From positions 1 to 64,000 of the forward strand of contig NZ_JACOFZ010000002.1 of NCBI RefSeq assembly GCF_014284155.1: a stretch of DNA of 64,000 bases. The letters are read 5' to 3'. Position 1 is the first letter of the stretch. The number at the start of each line of letters is the position of its first letter. Made by a program: the position numbers and the translations under genes. The notes under the pieces are model-generated. The model did no database searches, was not told the origin of the DNA, and worked only from the letters and a program-made list of their open reading frames with translations. Source of the stretch: Affinundibacterium nitidum (GTDB lineage Bacteria; Pseudomonadota; Gammaproteobacteria; Burkholderiales; Burkholderiaceae_D). Below, in pieces: positions 37,651-45,884 of the stretch.

Positions 37651-38973
37651 TTATTTTTCAACGCAACTAACAAGCGAGTATGCATCCCTCAGACCATAAA
37701 CATGAATCGCGCCTGTCCCGCCAACAAAATAATCTTCAAATGTCCCCGCTTTCAGGATTGGTTTGGGAACAGAGAAAATTGCTACATCATTGGTAGGCAA
37801 GTTAGAGAATGAGGCGGATTTTAATTTTGGATTATCTCCGACCGCTGGCGTATTGACGCGAGCCAACTGACTATGCGAACCATATTTATCGGTGCCATAA
37901 TTAATGTACAGAAATTCAGATCTAGGATCGCCATATTGCTGCACACCCGAGGTCGAATCAAGAACCATTTGGCCATCGCAATTGAACACGAAACCGTTCG
38001 CACTAGCTACAACGTTTGACTGGATAATTGCCGAGCCATATGACGGCACAAGTTGCACATGGACACTACCAATGCCGTCCTCACGGAGATTGGAGCGTAG
38101 TCGCGCATCGTCGTGATCAAGACAAATTTCGATACCATAATCAACAAAGCCAGTTGAGGAATTAACTCCATTCTGACGAAATATCGCATAGTTATCAAAA
38201 GCGGTTCGTTTCGAATCACCATTGGACAAATCAATATGCGCATAACTAACCATTTGCTCTGTGATCACATCGGCACGGCCACTTGGCTCACAGAGGATAA
38301 AATCTTCACCAGATAGAAAATACTTTTCCGTGGTCATTACATTGGTCGCCAATGTATGGGTCGGCGTATCAAGTGTAATTTGACTAAAAATAACAGCACG
38401 ATCACGTACCGTCACATCAGGACTTGCATGACAATCAGTCAGAAAGTTGGACAAAGTAGTGCTCACCAATTGCTCTGTAGGACCATATGTTTGTTCTTTT
38501 TGTTCGAGCAAAGTTTTGACAATCGCATTGCGTGCGCGCACGCTCTCGGATGAAAATAGACGATCAACATTTGCAACGTGTGCGGTAACGGCTGTACCAA
38601 AAACAAACACCCAATTTGCATAAGCAGGGGCACTAAAACTCTCCCGCACTTGCTGCAAAAGGTAAGGCAATGGATCTTCCTCAATAGAAGAGTAAAGGTA
38701 TGCTCCTCGAGTACCATGAAAGTAAAACTCTGGCGATAAGAAAACGTTGATAACACCACTATCAACATCGTTTGCCGGCAGTTGCGCGCGTGCGGTATCT
38801 ACCGCATTTTTTAAAATGTCGATGCGGGCCAGAATATCAGTTTCTTGGTCCTCGTTGCCTAAGTAACTTTCGCCACCCGGAACTTCACTAGATAACTCAG
38901 GTCCCGTAAATAAGCAGTAAGAGATGAATCGAATAGCATTAAAATTTTTATTTATTTGGCTCTGGTTCAACAT
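37651..38973 (-). CDS. nitrilase-superfamily-like protein
   Basis: About 440 residues from the ATG at 38973, which has AAGG nine bases upstream; a longer frame would overlap the preceding kinase gene. The sequence is divergent, but the Glu-Lys-Cys arrangement of carbon-nitrogen hydrolases can be followed: Glu82 in VFLSPEFYFHG, Lys217 in TTEKYFLSGED and Cys284 in YGIEICLDHDD. There is no signal peptide. Possible roles are amide hydrolysis or amide transfer on the peptide or on a small molecule; the family match is from motifs only. It sits 64 bp after the first kinase-like gene and ahead of the precursor. Confidence 0.55.
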   Translation of the reverse strand: MLNQSQINKNFNAIRFISYCLFTGPELSSEVPGGESYLGNEDQETDILARIDILKNAVDTARAQLPANDVDSGVINVFLSPEFYFHGTRGAYLYSSIEEDPLPYLLQQVRESFSAPAYANWVFVFGTAVTAHVANVDRLFSSESVRARNAIVKTLLEQKEQTYGPTEQLVSTTLSNFLTDCHASPDVTVRDRAVIFSQITLDTPTHTLATNVMTTEKYFLSGEDFILCEPSGRADVITEQMVSYAHIDLSNGDSKRTAFDNYAIFRQNGVNSSTGFVDYGIEICLDHDDARLRSNLREDGIGSVHVQLVPSYGSAIIQSNVVASANGFVFNCDGQMVLDSTSGVQQYGDPRSEFLYINYGTDKYGSHSQLARVNTPAVGDNPKLKSASFSNLPTNDVAIFSVPKPILKAGTFEDYFVGGTGAIHVYGLRDAYSLVSCVEK

Positions 38974-39037
38974 TTTTTGTCGCCTTAAATTCGAAAAAGT
39001 TCCGGACCTTCTCAAAGGTAAATAAGCGCGAATCTCG

Positions 39038-41260
39038 CTATGGATGATATCGATGATCTTTTCTGAGCCCATCGAAAATCGGATTACTTGCAAATTCTGC
39101 GGTAGGAAATTGCAAGTTTCGTGCGAGCGCGATCATCTTGAGTGCAGTTTCACGATCACCCGCAAGTTCATAAACGGCAGCGCCAAACAAATATGAATTT
39201 GCAGTCTCAGTATTTATTTCAATCGCCCGATGTATGGTTTGTTTAGCAGAGCTAAATTCACCTAAACGTGCTTGAATAAAGGCCATGTGTGACATAATAA
39301 AAGCGTCATCAGGAGACCTTGTCAGGCGTATTTCTAGGAGTGTTTTGGCGTTCCGAAAAGCTTCGATACCGTCCCTTTCCCTCCCCGGAACCCACATTAA
39401 CGCTTCACCATATTGATACCAACGAAAGTAACTTCCGAAAACACCCTTTTGCGGTGAAACAGCTTTACCAAATGCATCTGCCGCTTCAACATAAGCTCTC
39501 TTACGGAACATTATTCTTCCAAAAGCCCCGTATAGTTGTGCATTAGGTCGAATTTGCAGTCCTTGCTGCAAAAACTGCATTGCCTCGTTAACACGACCTT
39601 GCTCATCTAGGACATCTGCCAGCAAGGAATATGCATTCACCGAATCAGGCTGGCGACTAATACTCAAGCGATACGCTTCTTCAGCCCCTTTTTGATCTCC
39701 CAATGTTCCAAGTGCAACGCCATTCAATTCTGGTAAAACGCGGTCATCTTGAAATTTTTTAGTCCCGTCCTCGGCAAACTTGCGGAGGTCATTAACTTTC
39801 CCCATCTCCAGCAGAATACGCGCTTTGTTTATCCAGCAAATCAAATTGTCTGGTTCTAGCCTCAATGCGGTGTCCGTAGCATTTAATGCCTCCTGCATTC
39901 GATGATGCCACTGCAAAACTTTTGCATTTGCAATCTGACTAATTGCTAAATTTGGATCGAGGCTCATGGCCTGTTGCGCACTAGCTTTCGCTTTCTGCAT
40001 CCATGTCTCATCTCGTTTTTCGTTGTTATATTTACTCATATACACCAAGCTCATATACGCGACGGCCTTGGCGTTGTTCGGAGATCTCTGCAAGATGCGT
40101 TCGAAATGCTCATTCGCTTTATCAAGTTGATCTTGAATGGGCACTTGCGCATAACTGGAAAGGGCAGCGATACCTTGCTCCATCTCACGGCTTTCAGAAT
40201 AGGGCTTCAAGGCTTTTGCGATTTGAGGCCAATATGGTTTTGCCTGCCAAATTCCGATACCGGAGATGGCGACTACTAAGGCCAAGATGAGAGCTATTTT
40301 TTTCCGACGTTGACGTGCCATGCCATCGAGTTGCGCCTGCAATGCATTGAGCTGCAAAGAAACCGCGCTCACCGAAATCGGGTCGTCTGGCCGCATCTCC
40401 TGGCAGGCTTGCATCACCTCGAGGTAACTCATACGCTTTACTGAATCGCGTTTAGTCATACCCAATATTAGCTCTTTGGCTTTCAATGAAATTGAGCTGC
40501 TCCACGTCCACTGTTCAGATTGCGTTTGAACTTGCGCTGCGACCAATGCCAAACCATTCAAATTGGCAAACGGCAGCTCACCGCTTAGCATTTCGTAAGT
40601 AATAACACCGAGCGCGAAGACCTCGCTACTGGGGCTTGGCTCGACGTCACTAAAGCGTTCGGGAGCCAGATAAGCGATGCCTTGGTAAGCATCGACTTGC
40701 TGAAATTGTCTTAACTGCTGAAGCTCACCAACATTTCGATCTTGGCGCAGTGCGAAATGTAAGATTCGGATCTTGCCTGACTGATCAATCAACAAATTTG
40801 CTGACTGCAAATCACCATGAACTAAGCCGACTGCTTGTGCTTCATGGAGCGCGGCGGCGAGATGATAAACATACTCAATGATGTGCTTCTCATTGCCACG
40901 ATGGTTCTTAATCCATTCACGCAGCGGAGTTCCTTGAACCGCTTCCATGACAATAAACAGACTGTCGCCATCTTGCTCCAAGGCATGGATTTTAAAAAAA
41001 CTAGAATGCTTCAAAGAAGCGACCAAACGCGCTTCGTTTAGCATTGCCTCAAGATTAGCCCCCAAGCCTGCCATAACTTTGATGAGCACCTGACGGCGCA
41101 ATACGCTGTCCCAAGCTTGGTACAAGTTGAAAGCACTAGAGCTTAGAGAGGTATCGATCTGCCCCCGAATTTCGTAGTGAAGCAGAGAAGGCGGCAAGGT
41201 AGGGGCGTCAACTGCGAGCTCGACGGTATCATTCTTGTTATTGGTATCAACGATGCTCAT
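39038..41260 (-). CDS. membrane kinase-like TPR protein, probable pseudokinase
   Basis: A 740-residue paralogue of the two kinases downstream: kinase fold ~25-290, membrane helix ~322-338, then TPR repeats to the C-terminus. Lys61 in VLIK is kept, but the glycine loop is degenerate (IDTSLSSSAF), the catalytic loop reads HGDLQSAN (148-155, Lys to Gln), and DFG is HFA (168-170), so the metal-binding aspartate is missing. It should bind partners rather than phosphorylate. It is the first gene of the minus-strand series, with a TACGTGTAA repeat pair and a weak promoter upstream. All three paralogues share a KPY…E/M…G…L segment just after the membrane helix. Confidence 0.85.
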   Translation of the reverse strand: MSIVDTNNKNDTVELAVDAPTLPPSLLHYEIRGQIDTSLSSSAFNLYQAWDSVLRRQVLIKVMAGLGANLEAMLNEARLVASLKHSSFFKIHALEQDGDSLFIVMEAVQGTPLREWIKNHRGNEKHIIEYVYHLAAALHEAQAVGLVHGDLQSANLLIDQSGKIRILHFALRQDRNVGELQQLRQFQQVDAYQGIAYLAPERFSDVEPSPSSEVFALGVITYEMLSGELPFANLNGLALVAAQVQTQSEQWTWSSSISLKAKELILGMTKRDSVKRMSYLEVMQACQEMRPDDPISVSAVSLQLNALQAQLDGMARQRRKKIALILALVVAISGIGIWQAKPYWPQIAKALKPYSESREMEQGIAALSSYAQVPIQDQLDKANEHFERILQRSPNNAKAVAYMSLVYMSKYNNEKRDETWMQKAKASAQQAMSLDPNLAISQIANAKVLQWHHRMQEALNATDTALRLEPDNLICWINKARILLEMGKVNDLRKFAEDGTKKFQDDRVLPELNGVALGTLGDQKGAEEAYRLSISRQPDSVNAYSLLADVLDEQGRVNEAMQFLQQGLQIRPNAQLYGAFGRIMFRKRAYVEAADAFGKAVSPQKGVFGSYFRWYQYGEALMWVPGRERDGIEAFRNAKTLLEIRLTRSPDDAFIMSHMAFIQARLGEFSSAKQTIHRAIEINTETANSYLFGAAVYELAGDRETALKMIALARNLQFPTAEFASNPIFDGLRKDHRYHP

Positions 41261-41344
41261 ACTCAGGTGTGAACGCTTATTTTGTTATTCTCAGACAACT
41301 TTAAACTTTACCACCGTTTTTTTACGGCATGACTAAATTTCCAC

Positions 41345-41378
41345 ATTATCACACGTAAAAATAGTTTTTTTACACGTA
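41345..41378 (-). promoter_or_regulatory. promoter and operator repeats ahead of the first kinase gene
   Basis: On the minus strand TACGTGTA (41371-41378) and TACGTGT (41351-41357) form direct repeats 21 bp apart, and the second runs into an extended -10 TGTGATAAT (41345-41353). No good -35 is present, which suits an activator-dependent promoter. The remaining DNA of the 337-bp gap 41261-41597 contains only the trhO promoter region. I found no sigma-54 element here. Confidence 0.45.
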
Positions 41379-41552
41379 GCTAACTTCCATTAACATGATT
41401 AGATGCGTTTTTGCAGATTCAAGTAATTGTCATCACCAACTAGGAGGCGCAGTCCACATTACTTGAATCAAGTGGTGAAGAAAGTGAAAGATTTAAGCCA
41501 ATTCCACACCTTCAGTTCGTCGCGGAAGCGAACGAAAAGTCGATTTTCAGCC

Positions 41553-41558
41553 TATAAT
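41553..41558 (+). promoter_or_regulatory. -10 element of trhO
   Basis: TATAAT, 40 bp before the trhO ATG. A matching -35 box is not clear. Confidence 0.4.
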
Positions 41559-41597
41559 GCTGACAAATCAAAGACTTAACCTACTCCCTCAAGAAAC

Positions 41598-42488
41598 ATG
41601 ACTTCCGCGAACAACCCTTACGTTAATATTTCAGCCTACAAATTCATCACTTTCAACGATACGGCTGAGAAGCGCCCCGAATTCATCGCCAAGTGCCAAG
41701 AGCTCAATCTCAAAGGAACCGTGCTTTTGACACCAGAAGGTATCAATATGTTCCTCGCTGGTTTGCGCCACGAGATTGATGCCTATATGGATTGGCTGCA
41801 TAGCGATCCACGATTCGCCGACATCGTTGCCAAAGAGAGCTTTTCTGATCACCAGCCTTTCACTAAATTGCTGGTAAAGTTAAAGCCAGAAATTATTACC
41901 ATGCGTATGCCATTGATCAAGCCAGAAGATGGCCGCGCTCCCTCAGTAGAGCCAAAGACGCTAAAGCGTTGGTTAGATCAAGGTCATGATGACAATGGCA
42001 AACCCGTCGTTATGGTTGATACTCGCAATGACTTCGAAGTCGATGTCGGTAGTTTCGATAACACCATAGACTATCGCATCACGAAGTTCACCGAATTTCC
42101 AGCAGTGATTGAAGCAAATCGTGACAATCTCAATGACAAGACTGTAGTCACTTTCTGTACAGGTGGCATTCGTTGCGAGAAGGCGGCTATCCATATGCAA
42201 AACGTCGGTTTTGAAAGTGTGTACCAGCTCGAAGGTGGCATTCTGAAATACTTCGAAGAAGTTGGTGGGGATCACTATCATGGCGACTGCTTTGTGTTCG
42301 ACTATCGTACCGCGTTGAACCCTAAGCTCGAAGCCACCGATACTAAACAATGCTTCGCTTGCCGCGCTGTTGTTACACCGCGTGAACAATTATCTCCTTG
42401 GTACATCCCAGGTAAATCCTGCCCACATTGCAAAAAAGAGCAACGTGATGACGCGCCAGGACAGAAATCAAGCGAAGTATCTGCCTAA
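41598..42488 (+). CDS. trhO: tRNA uridine-34 5-hydroxylase TrhO
   Basis: A 296-residue cytosolic protein of the YceA/UPF0176 family that hydroxylates uridine 34 of certain tRNAs using oxygen. N-terminal ferredoxin-like domain (ISAYKFITF and [16 protein letters not shown]), central rhodanese domain with the active loop [11 protein letters not shown], and a C-terminal zinc-like cysteine cluster (CFACRAVV and CPHCKKEQ). Full family length. A hairpin with some terminator character follows. Confidence 0.93.
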   Translation: MTSANNPYVNISAYKFITFNDTAEKRPEFIAKCQELNLKGTVLLTPEGINMFLAGLRHEIDAYMDWLHSDPRFADIVAKESFSDHQPFTKLLVKLKPEIITMRMPLIKPEDGRAPSVEPKTLKRWLDQGHDDNGKPVVMVDTRNDFEVDVGSFDNTIDYRITKFTEFPAVIEANRDNLNDKTVVTFCTGGIRCEKAAIHMQNVGFESVYQLEGGILKYFEEVGGDHYHGDCFVFDYRTALNPKLEATDTKQCFACRAVVTPREQLSPWYIPGKSCPHCKKEQRDDAPGQKSSEVSA

Positions 42489-42497
42489 ATACAATTG

Positions 42498-42530
42498 TTT
42501 CACTCCCGCCATGTGCGGGAGTGAATTTGA
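42498..42530 (+). terminator. trhO terminator
   Basis: TTCACTCCCGC, 5-base loop, GCGGGAGTGAA, then TTTGAGCTTTT: strong stem with an interrupted U tract, ten bases after the stop. Confidence 0.6.
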
Positions 42531-42685
42531 GCTTTTATCCCATCGTATCGCTTCCACTTCCCTTTCAGAAAAGTTGCACCTTACGCGACTTTTCAAAACA
42601 CCAGATGCAACTTCAGGTTTTTTGATTGCATGGCACCTCGCTTCAAAACAATAATGCGCTCTCCATAACAAGCCGTGAGGTGAAT

Positions 42686-43180
42686 ATGTTACAGCGTGGT
42701 CGAAGTCCCCAATTCGCATTGCTTTTACTCAGTCTCTCCCTTGCCACACCACTCTCCGCATTTGCTTCTTCCGCCGTCGACGATGGCCCATCAACAACTA
42801 CCGTAGCGCCAGCACCCTTACCAGATCCCGACTGCCCTTCTTGCGCTTTGTCGCGCGCTTCGAATGCTTTATCACAAGCGGCAAGCACAGTGGTTGAAGG
42901 CTCACTCAATACCATCGGTGCATCAGGGATGTTGGTGGTTACTAGTATTGAAGTGCTGGCACAAGGCTCTGTCGTCGTGCTCAAAGGCGTTTCAGATGGC
43001 GTGAGTGTCACCGTGCAATTGTCTGGTCAAGCGATCCAAGGTCTCGGTCTTGCAAGTGGCGCGATTGTTCAAGCATCTGCTGTCGCCACCGGACATGTAC
43101 TGATCTCCGCAGGCAAAGTCATTGCTTTCATCCCCAATGAATTGGGCAAAGCCTTAATCCATCATGAGAAGGTGCAATAA
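42686..43180 (+). CDS. exported hypothetical protein
   Basis: About 165 residues. I do not recognise the family. The ATG at 42686 has GAGGTGA just upstream. A signal peptide (ALLLLSLSLATPLSAFA) is followed by a short Pro/Thr-rich stretch, a CPSC pair and then a long run of small and hydrophobic residues (Ala, Val, Gly, Ser) that could form glycine-zipper-like beta or helical hairpins, as in some outer-membrane or pore-associated proteins. Its stop codon overlaps the start of the DUF2145 gene (TAATG), so the two proteins are made together. Confidence 0.65.
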   Translation: MLQRGRSPQFALLLLSLSLATPLSAFASSAVDDGPSTTTVAPAPLPDPDCPSCALSRASNALSQAASTVVEGSLNTIGASGMLVVTSIEVLAQGSVVVLKGVSDGVSVTVQLSGQAIQGLGLASGAIVQASAVATGHVLISAGKVIAFIPNELGKALIHHEKVQ

Positions 43181-43971
43181 TGCGCGCCGCTGTCATTGCG
43201 GGCAGTTTGTGCACTCTTGTTTTCATGAGCGCTCCCGTTCACGCAGGTCGTAGTTGCGATGAAAAACCTGCTGATCCGAATCGACTCATGCAAGGTTTTG
43301 AGCTGGCGCAAAAGGTTAAAGTCAGCCTGGACCAGTCTGGTGCGCAGCTCGCAATCATTGCGCGTATCGGTCAAGATCTATCGAAATATCGCCTCAAATA
43401 CTCTCATTTGGGCATCGTCAGAAAGCTCGATGATGGTCGTTGGATGGTGATGCATGAACTCAATCAATGTGGCACCGCACGCTCAGATTTATATAACGAA
43501 GGACTAGCCAATTTCTTTATGGACGATCCTTATCGTTATGAAGCCATGTTGATGATTCCGAATATCGAGATTCAACAACGCATTCTCAGCACAATCAACT
43601 CGTCAACACCGAAAGCGCTGCAGGACCCTCACTACAATATGCTAGCGCATCCCTTTTCGACCAAATACCAAAACTCCAATCAATGGGCATTGGAAACCAT
43701 GGCCGCAGCGTTGGCGAACGATGTCCAAGTTAGCAATCGCGAACAAGCACAAACCTGGTTGAAGTATGCGAACTATCGCGCCAGTACTTTGGAAATTCCA
43801 ATGTTGACACGTTTAGGTGGCCGCATGTTCCGCGCGAATATCGCCTTTGATGATCAACCGTTTGATCGACGCATGGCAGGCCATATTGATACTGTCACCG
43901 TAGATTCAATCGATCGTTTTCTACAAACACGAGACAAGAACTTACAACATCTCGTATTAACCTATCCTTGA
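43180..43971 (+). CDS. exported DUF2145 protein
   Basis: A 263-residue protein with a signal peptide (SLCTLVFMSAPVHA, then GRSC). The body matches the DUF2145 pattern: a segment YSHLGIVRKLDDGRWMVMHELN near residue 75 resembles the beta strand and histidine of NlpC/P60-like folds, followed by LYNEGLANFF and a late AHPFSTKYQNSNQW. A hydrolase function is possible, but no catalytic set can be assigned with confidence. Translationally coupled to the preceding exported protein. Confidence 0.75.
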   Translation: MRAAVIAGSLCTLVFMSAPVHAGRSCDEKPADPNRLMQGFELAQKVKVSLDQSGAQLAIIARIGQDLSKYRLKYSHLGIVRKLDDGRWMVMHELNQCGTARSDLYNEGLANFFMDDPYRYEAMLMIPNIEIQQRILSTINSSTPKALQDPHYNMLAHPFSTKYQNSNQWALETMAAALANDVQVSNREQAQTWLKYANYRASTLEIPMLTRLGGRMFRANIAFDDQPFDRRMAGHIDTVTVDSIDRFLQTRDKNLQHLVLTYP

Positions 43972-44010
43972 TCCAATTTAACTTTCATCATCTACTTATA
44001 AAAAGGAAAA

Positions 44011-44045
44011 GCCAAGCAAGTTTCCAACTAAGGAGCTTGCTTGGC
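44011..44045 (-). terminator. pirin gene terminator
   Basis: GCCAAGCAAG / CTTGCTTGGC stem of ten base pairs. On the minus strand it is followed by TTTTCCTTTTT, which fits termination of the pirin gene ending at 44085. Confidence 0.7.
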
Positions 44046-44084
44046 TCTACATATTAAGTGCTAATTCGGCACTTAGTTCTATCC

Positions 44085-44786
44085 TTAGCGCGGCAGGTCG
44101 AACACCAATACTTCGGCTTGTTTACCTGAATGCAAATGTAAGCTCGCCTCAGCTTGCATCAATAGAGCATCACCTGCTTTTAGCGAATGTCCATTCACCT
44201 CAAGCTCACCACGTGCTAGATGCACATAGCATAATCGATTCGGCGTTAGCGGATGCTCTGCACTCTCTGCTCCATCAAACAAACCAACTGAGAGCGTTGC
44301 ATCTTGATGTATTTTCACCGCACCTTCACGTGCATCAGGAGCCGCCACCACACGCAAGCGACCACGTTTGTCTTCGGAACTAAATCGTTTTTCTTCATAG
44401 CCTGGCTCTAAATTCAAACGATCAGGCATGATCCAAATCTGCAAAAGATGCGTTTTATTGACGGGTGAAGGATTAAACTCAGAATGGCGCACACCAGTTC
44501 CTGCCGTCATCCTTTGCACATCACCTGGGCGTATGGTGCTGCCGTTACCCATACTGTCTTTATGCGCAATCTCACCTTCCAAAACATAAGTGATGATCTC
44601 CATATCCTTATGCGGATGTGTGCCGAAGCCCATTCCCGCTGCAATCCAATCATCGTTGATTACACGCAGAGGTCCAAAGCCCATATGCCTCGGATCATAA
44701 TACTCGGCGAAAGAAAAGCTAAAGCGCGATTGCAACCAACCATGGTTAGCTTGCCCGCGTTCTTCTGATTTGCGCATCACGATCAT
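44085..44786 (-). CDS. pirin family protein (quercetin 2,3-dioxygenase-like)
   Basis: A 233-residue bicupin. The N-terminal cupin carries the metal ligands in FGTHPHKDMEIITYVLEGE (His, His and Glu) and a later His in TGVRHSEFN. This layout and length fit bacterial pirins such as E. coli YhhW. In the cell such proteins are thought to act on flavonoid-like or redox substrates, but the natural role here is unknown. Monocistronic, divergent from gluQ. Confidence 0.88.
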   Translation of the reverse strand: MIVMRKSEERGQANHGWLQSRFSFSFAEYYDPRHMGFGPLRVINDDWIAAGMGFGTHPHKDMEIITYVLEGEIAHKDSMGNGSTIRPGDVQRMTAGTGVRHSEFNPSPVNKTHLLQIWIMPDRLNLEPGYEEKRFSSEDKRGRLRVVAAPDAREGAVKIHQDATLSVGLFDGAESAEHPLTPNRLCYVHLARGELEVNGHSLKAGDALLMQAEASLHLHSGKQAEVLVFDLPR

Positions 44787-44924
44787 GTCGCTGCCCCTTT
44801 AAATTTGATAGACTAAAGCCTGCTCGCAAACAACTAAGACAACATCATTTTTGTCCTATGTTTTGCTCACAATAAAGCTATTTTACTCTTCTCTTTAGAA
44901 ACCGTTTTTTCAACATACTTTTCT

Positions 44925-45809
44925 ATGCAACCGTATCGCGGCCGTTTCGCTCCTTCACCTACTGGGCCTCTGCACATGGGATCACTTGTGGCTGCTATGG
45001 CAAGTTATCTTGATGCACGCGCGCATCAAGGTATTTGGATCGTGCGTATGGAAGACCTTGATTTTGATCGCAATGTCCTTGGTGCAGACCAAGCAATACT
45101 GGCATCGCTGACACGTTGCGGCATGCATTCAGACGAAGAAGTTGTGTGGCAGAGTAAGCGGACGCATTTGTATGAATCAGCACTTGAGAAACTCGATCCG
45201 CACGTGTTCCCCTGTGCTTGCTCGCGCAAAGAAATCGCCGATTCGCGTGTACGTGCGGGCCTGGAAGATAGTCAAATTTATCCGGGCAATTGTCGCCATG
45301 GCATCGGCGACGGTAAGCTGGCACGTTCTTTTCGACTAAGGGTACCCGATGGTGAGACAGCCGTCGTGCCATTTATTGACCGTTTGCTCGGACCTCAACA
45401 ACAAAATTTAAGTTCGGAAGTCGGTGACTTCGTTTTGAAACGCGCCGATGGGTTTTGGGCCTACCAACTTGCAGTAGTAGTCGATGACGGCGCTCAAGAA
45501 ATCACCGACATCGTTCGTGGTGAGGATTTACTCGATTCAACCGCACGTCAACTCTATTTGCAAAGCTTACTTAAGTTACCAACACCTCGCTATTTGCATG
45601 TCCCAGTCGTCGTCAATGAAGTTGGTGAAAAACTCTCCAAACAGACTGGGGCTTTAGCATTTGATCGCGGTGACAATGACTTACTCAATGAGGCACTGAT
45701 TCCTGCAGCGACATTTTTGGGTCTGCAGTTGCCGTCGTCCATCAAGAATCTGGACCAATTCTGGCAAGAAGCAACTATTACTTGGGCTCGAACCTATCTC
45801 ACAAAATAG
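44925..45809 (+). CDS. gluQ: glutamyl-Q tRNA(Asp) synthetase
   Basis: A 294-residue truncated class I glutamyl-tRNA synthetase paralogue that charges queuosine-modified tRNA-Asp with glutamate. The HIGH-like motif is PLHMGSL in FAPSPTGPLHMGSL, the KMSKS-like loop is KLSKQTG, and the zinc-site cysteines are in CACSRKEI with a later NCRHG. It lacks the anticodon-binding domain, as GluQ proteins do. The ATG at 44925 directly begins the catalytic domain. Confidence 0.94.
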   Translation: MQPYRGRFAPSPTGPLHMGSLVAAMASYLDARAHQGIWIVRMEDLDFDRNVLGADQAILASLTRCGMHSDEEVVWQSKRTHLYESALEKLDPHVFPCACSRKEIADSRVRAGLEDSQIYPGNCRHGIGDGKLARSFRLRVPDGETAVVPFIDRLLGPQQQNLSSEVGDFVLKRADGFWAYQLAVVVDDGAQEITDIVRGEDLLDSTARQLYLQSLLKLPTPRYLHVPVVVNEVGEKLSKQTGALAFDRGDNDLLNEALIPAATFLGLQLPSSIKNLDQFWQEATITWARTYLTK

Positions 45810-45818
45810 GCGCGAATA

Positions 45819-45859
45819 AAAAACGCAGACTCATTTCAGTGAATCTGCGTTTAAGTTTT
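45819..45859. terminator. terminator between gluQ and rhlE
   Basis: AAACGCAGA / TCTGCGTTT stem with A-rich left and T-rich right sides (TTTAAGTTTTT), able to work for the converging gluQ (+) and rhlE (-) genes. Confidence 0.75.
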
Positions 45860-45884
45860 TCAAGCTGTATCTGAATTAAATATT

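Noticed and set aside
24781-41260. FHA regulator plus Ser/Thr kinases taken as a type VI secretion control unit
   Set aside because: No tss, hcp or vgrG gene is present; the surrounding genes fit peptide biosynthesis.
41261-41597. Sigma-54 promoter in front of the first kinase gene
   Set aside because: No GG-N10-GC pair with acceptable context was found on the minus strand.
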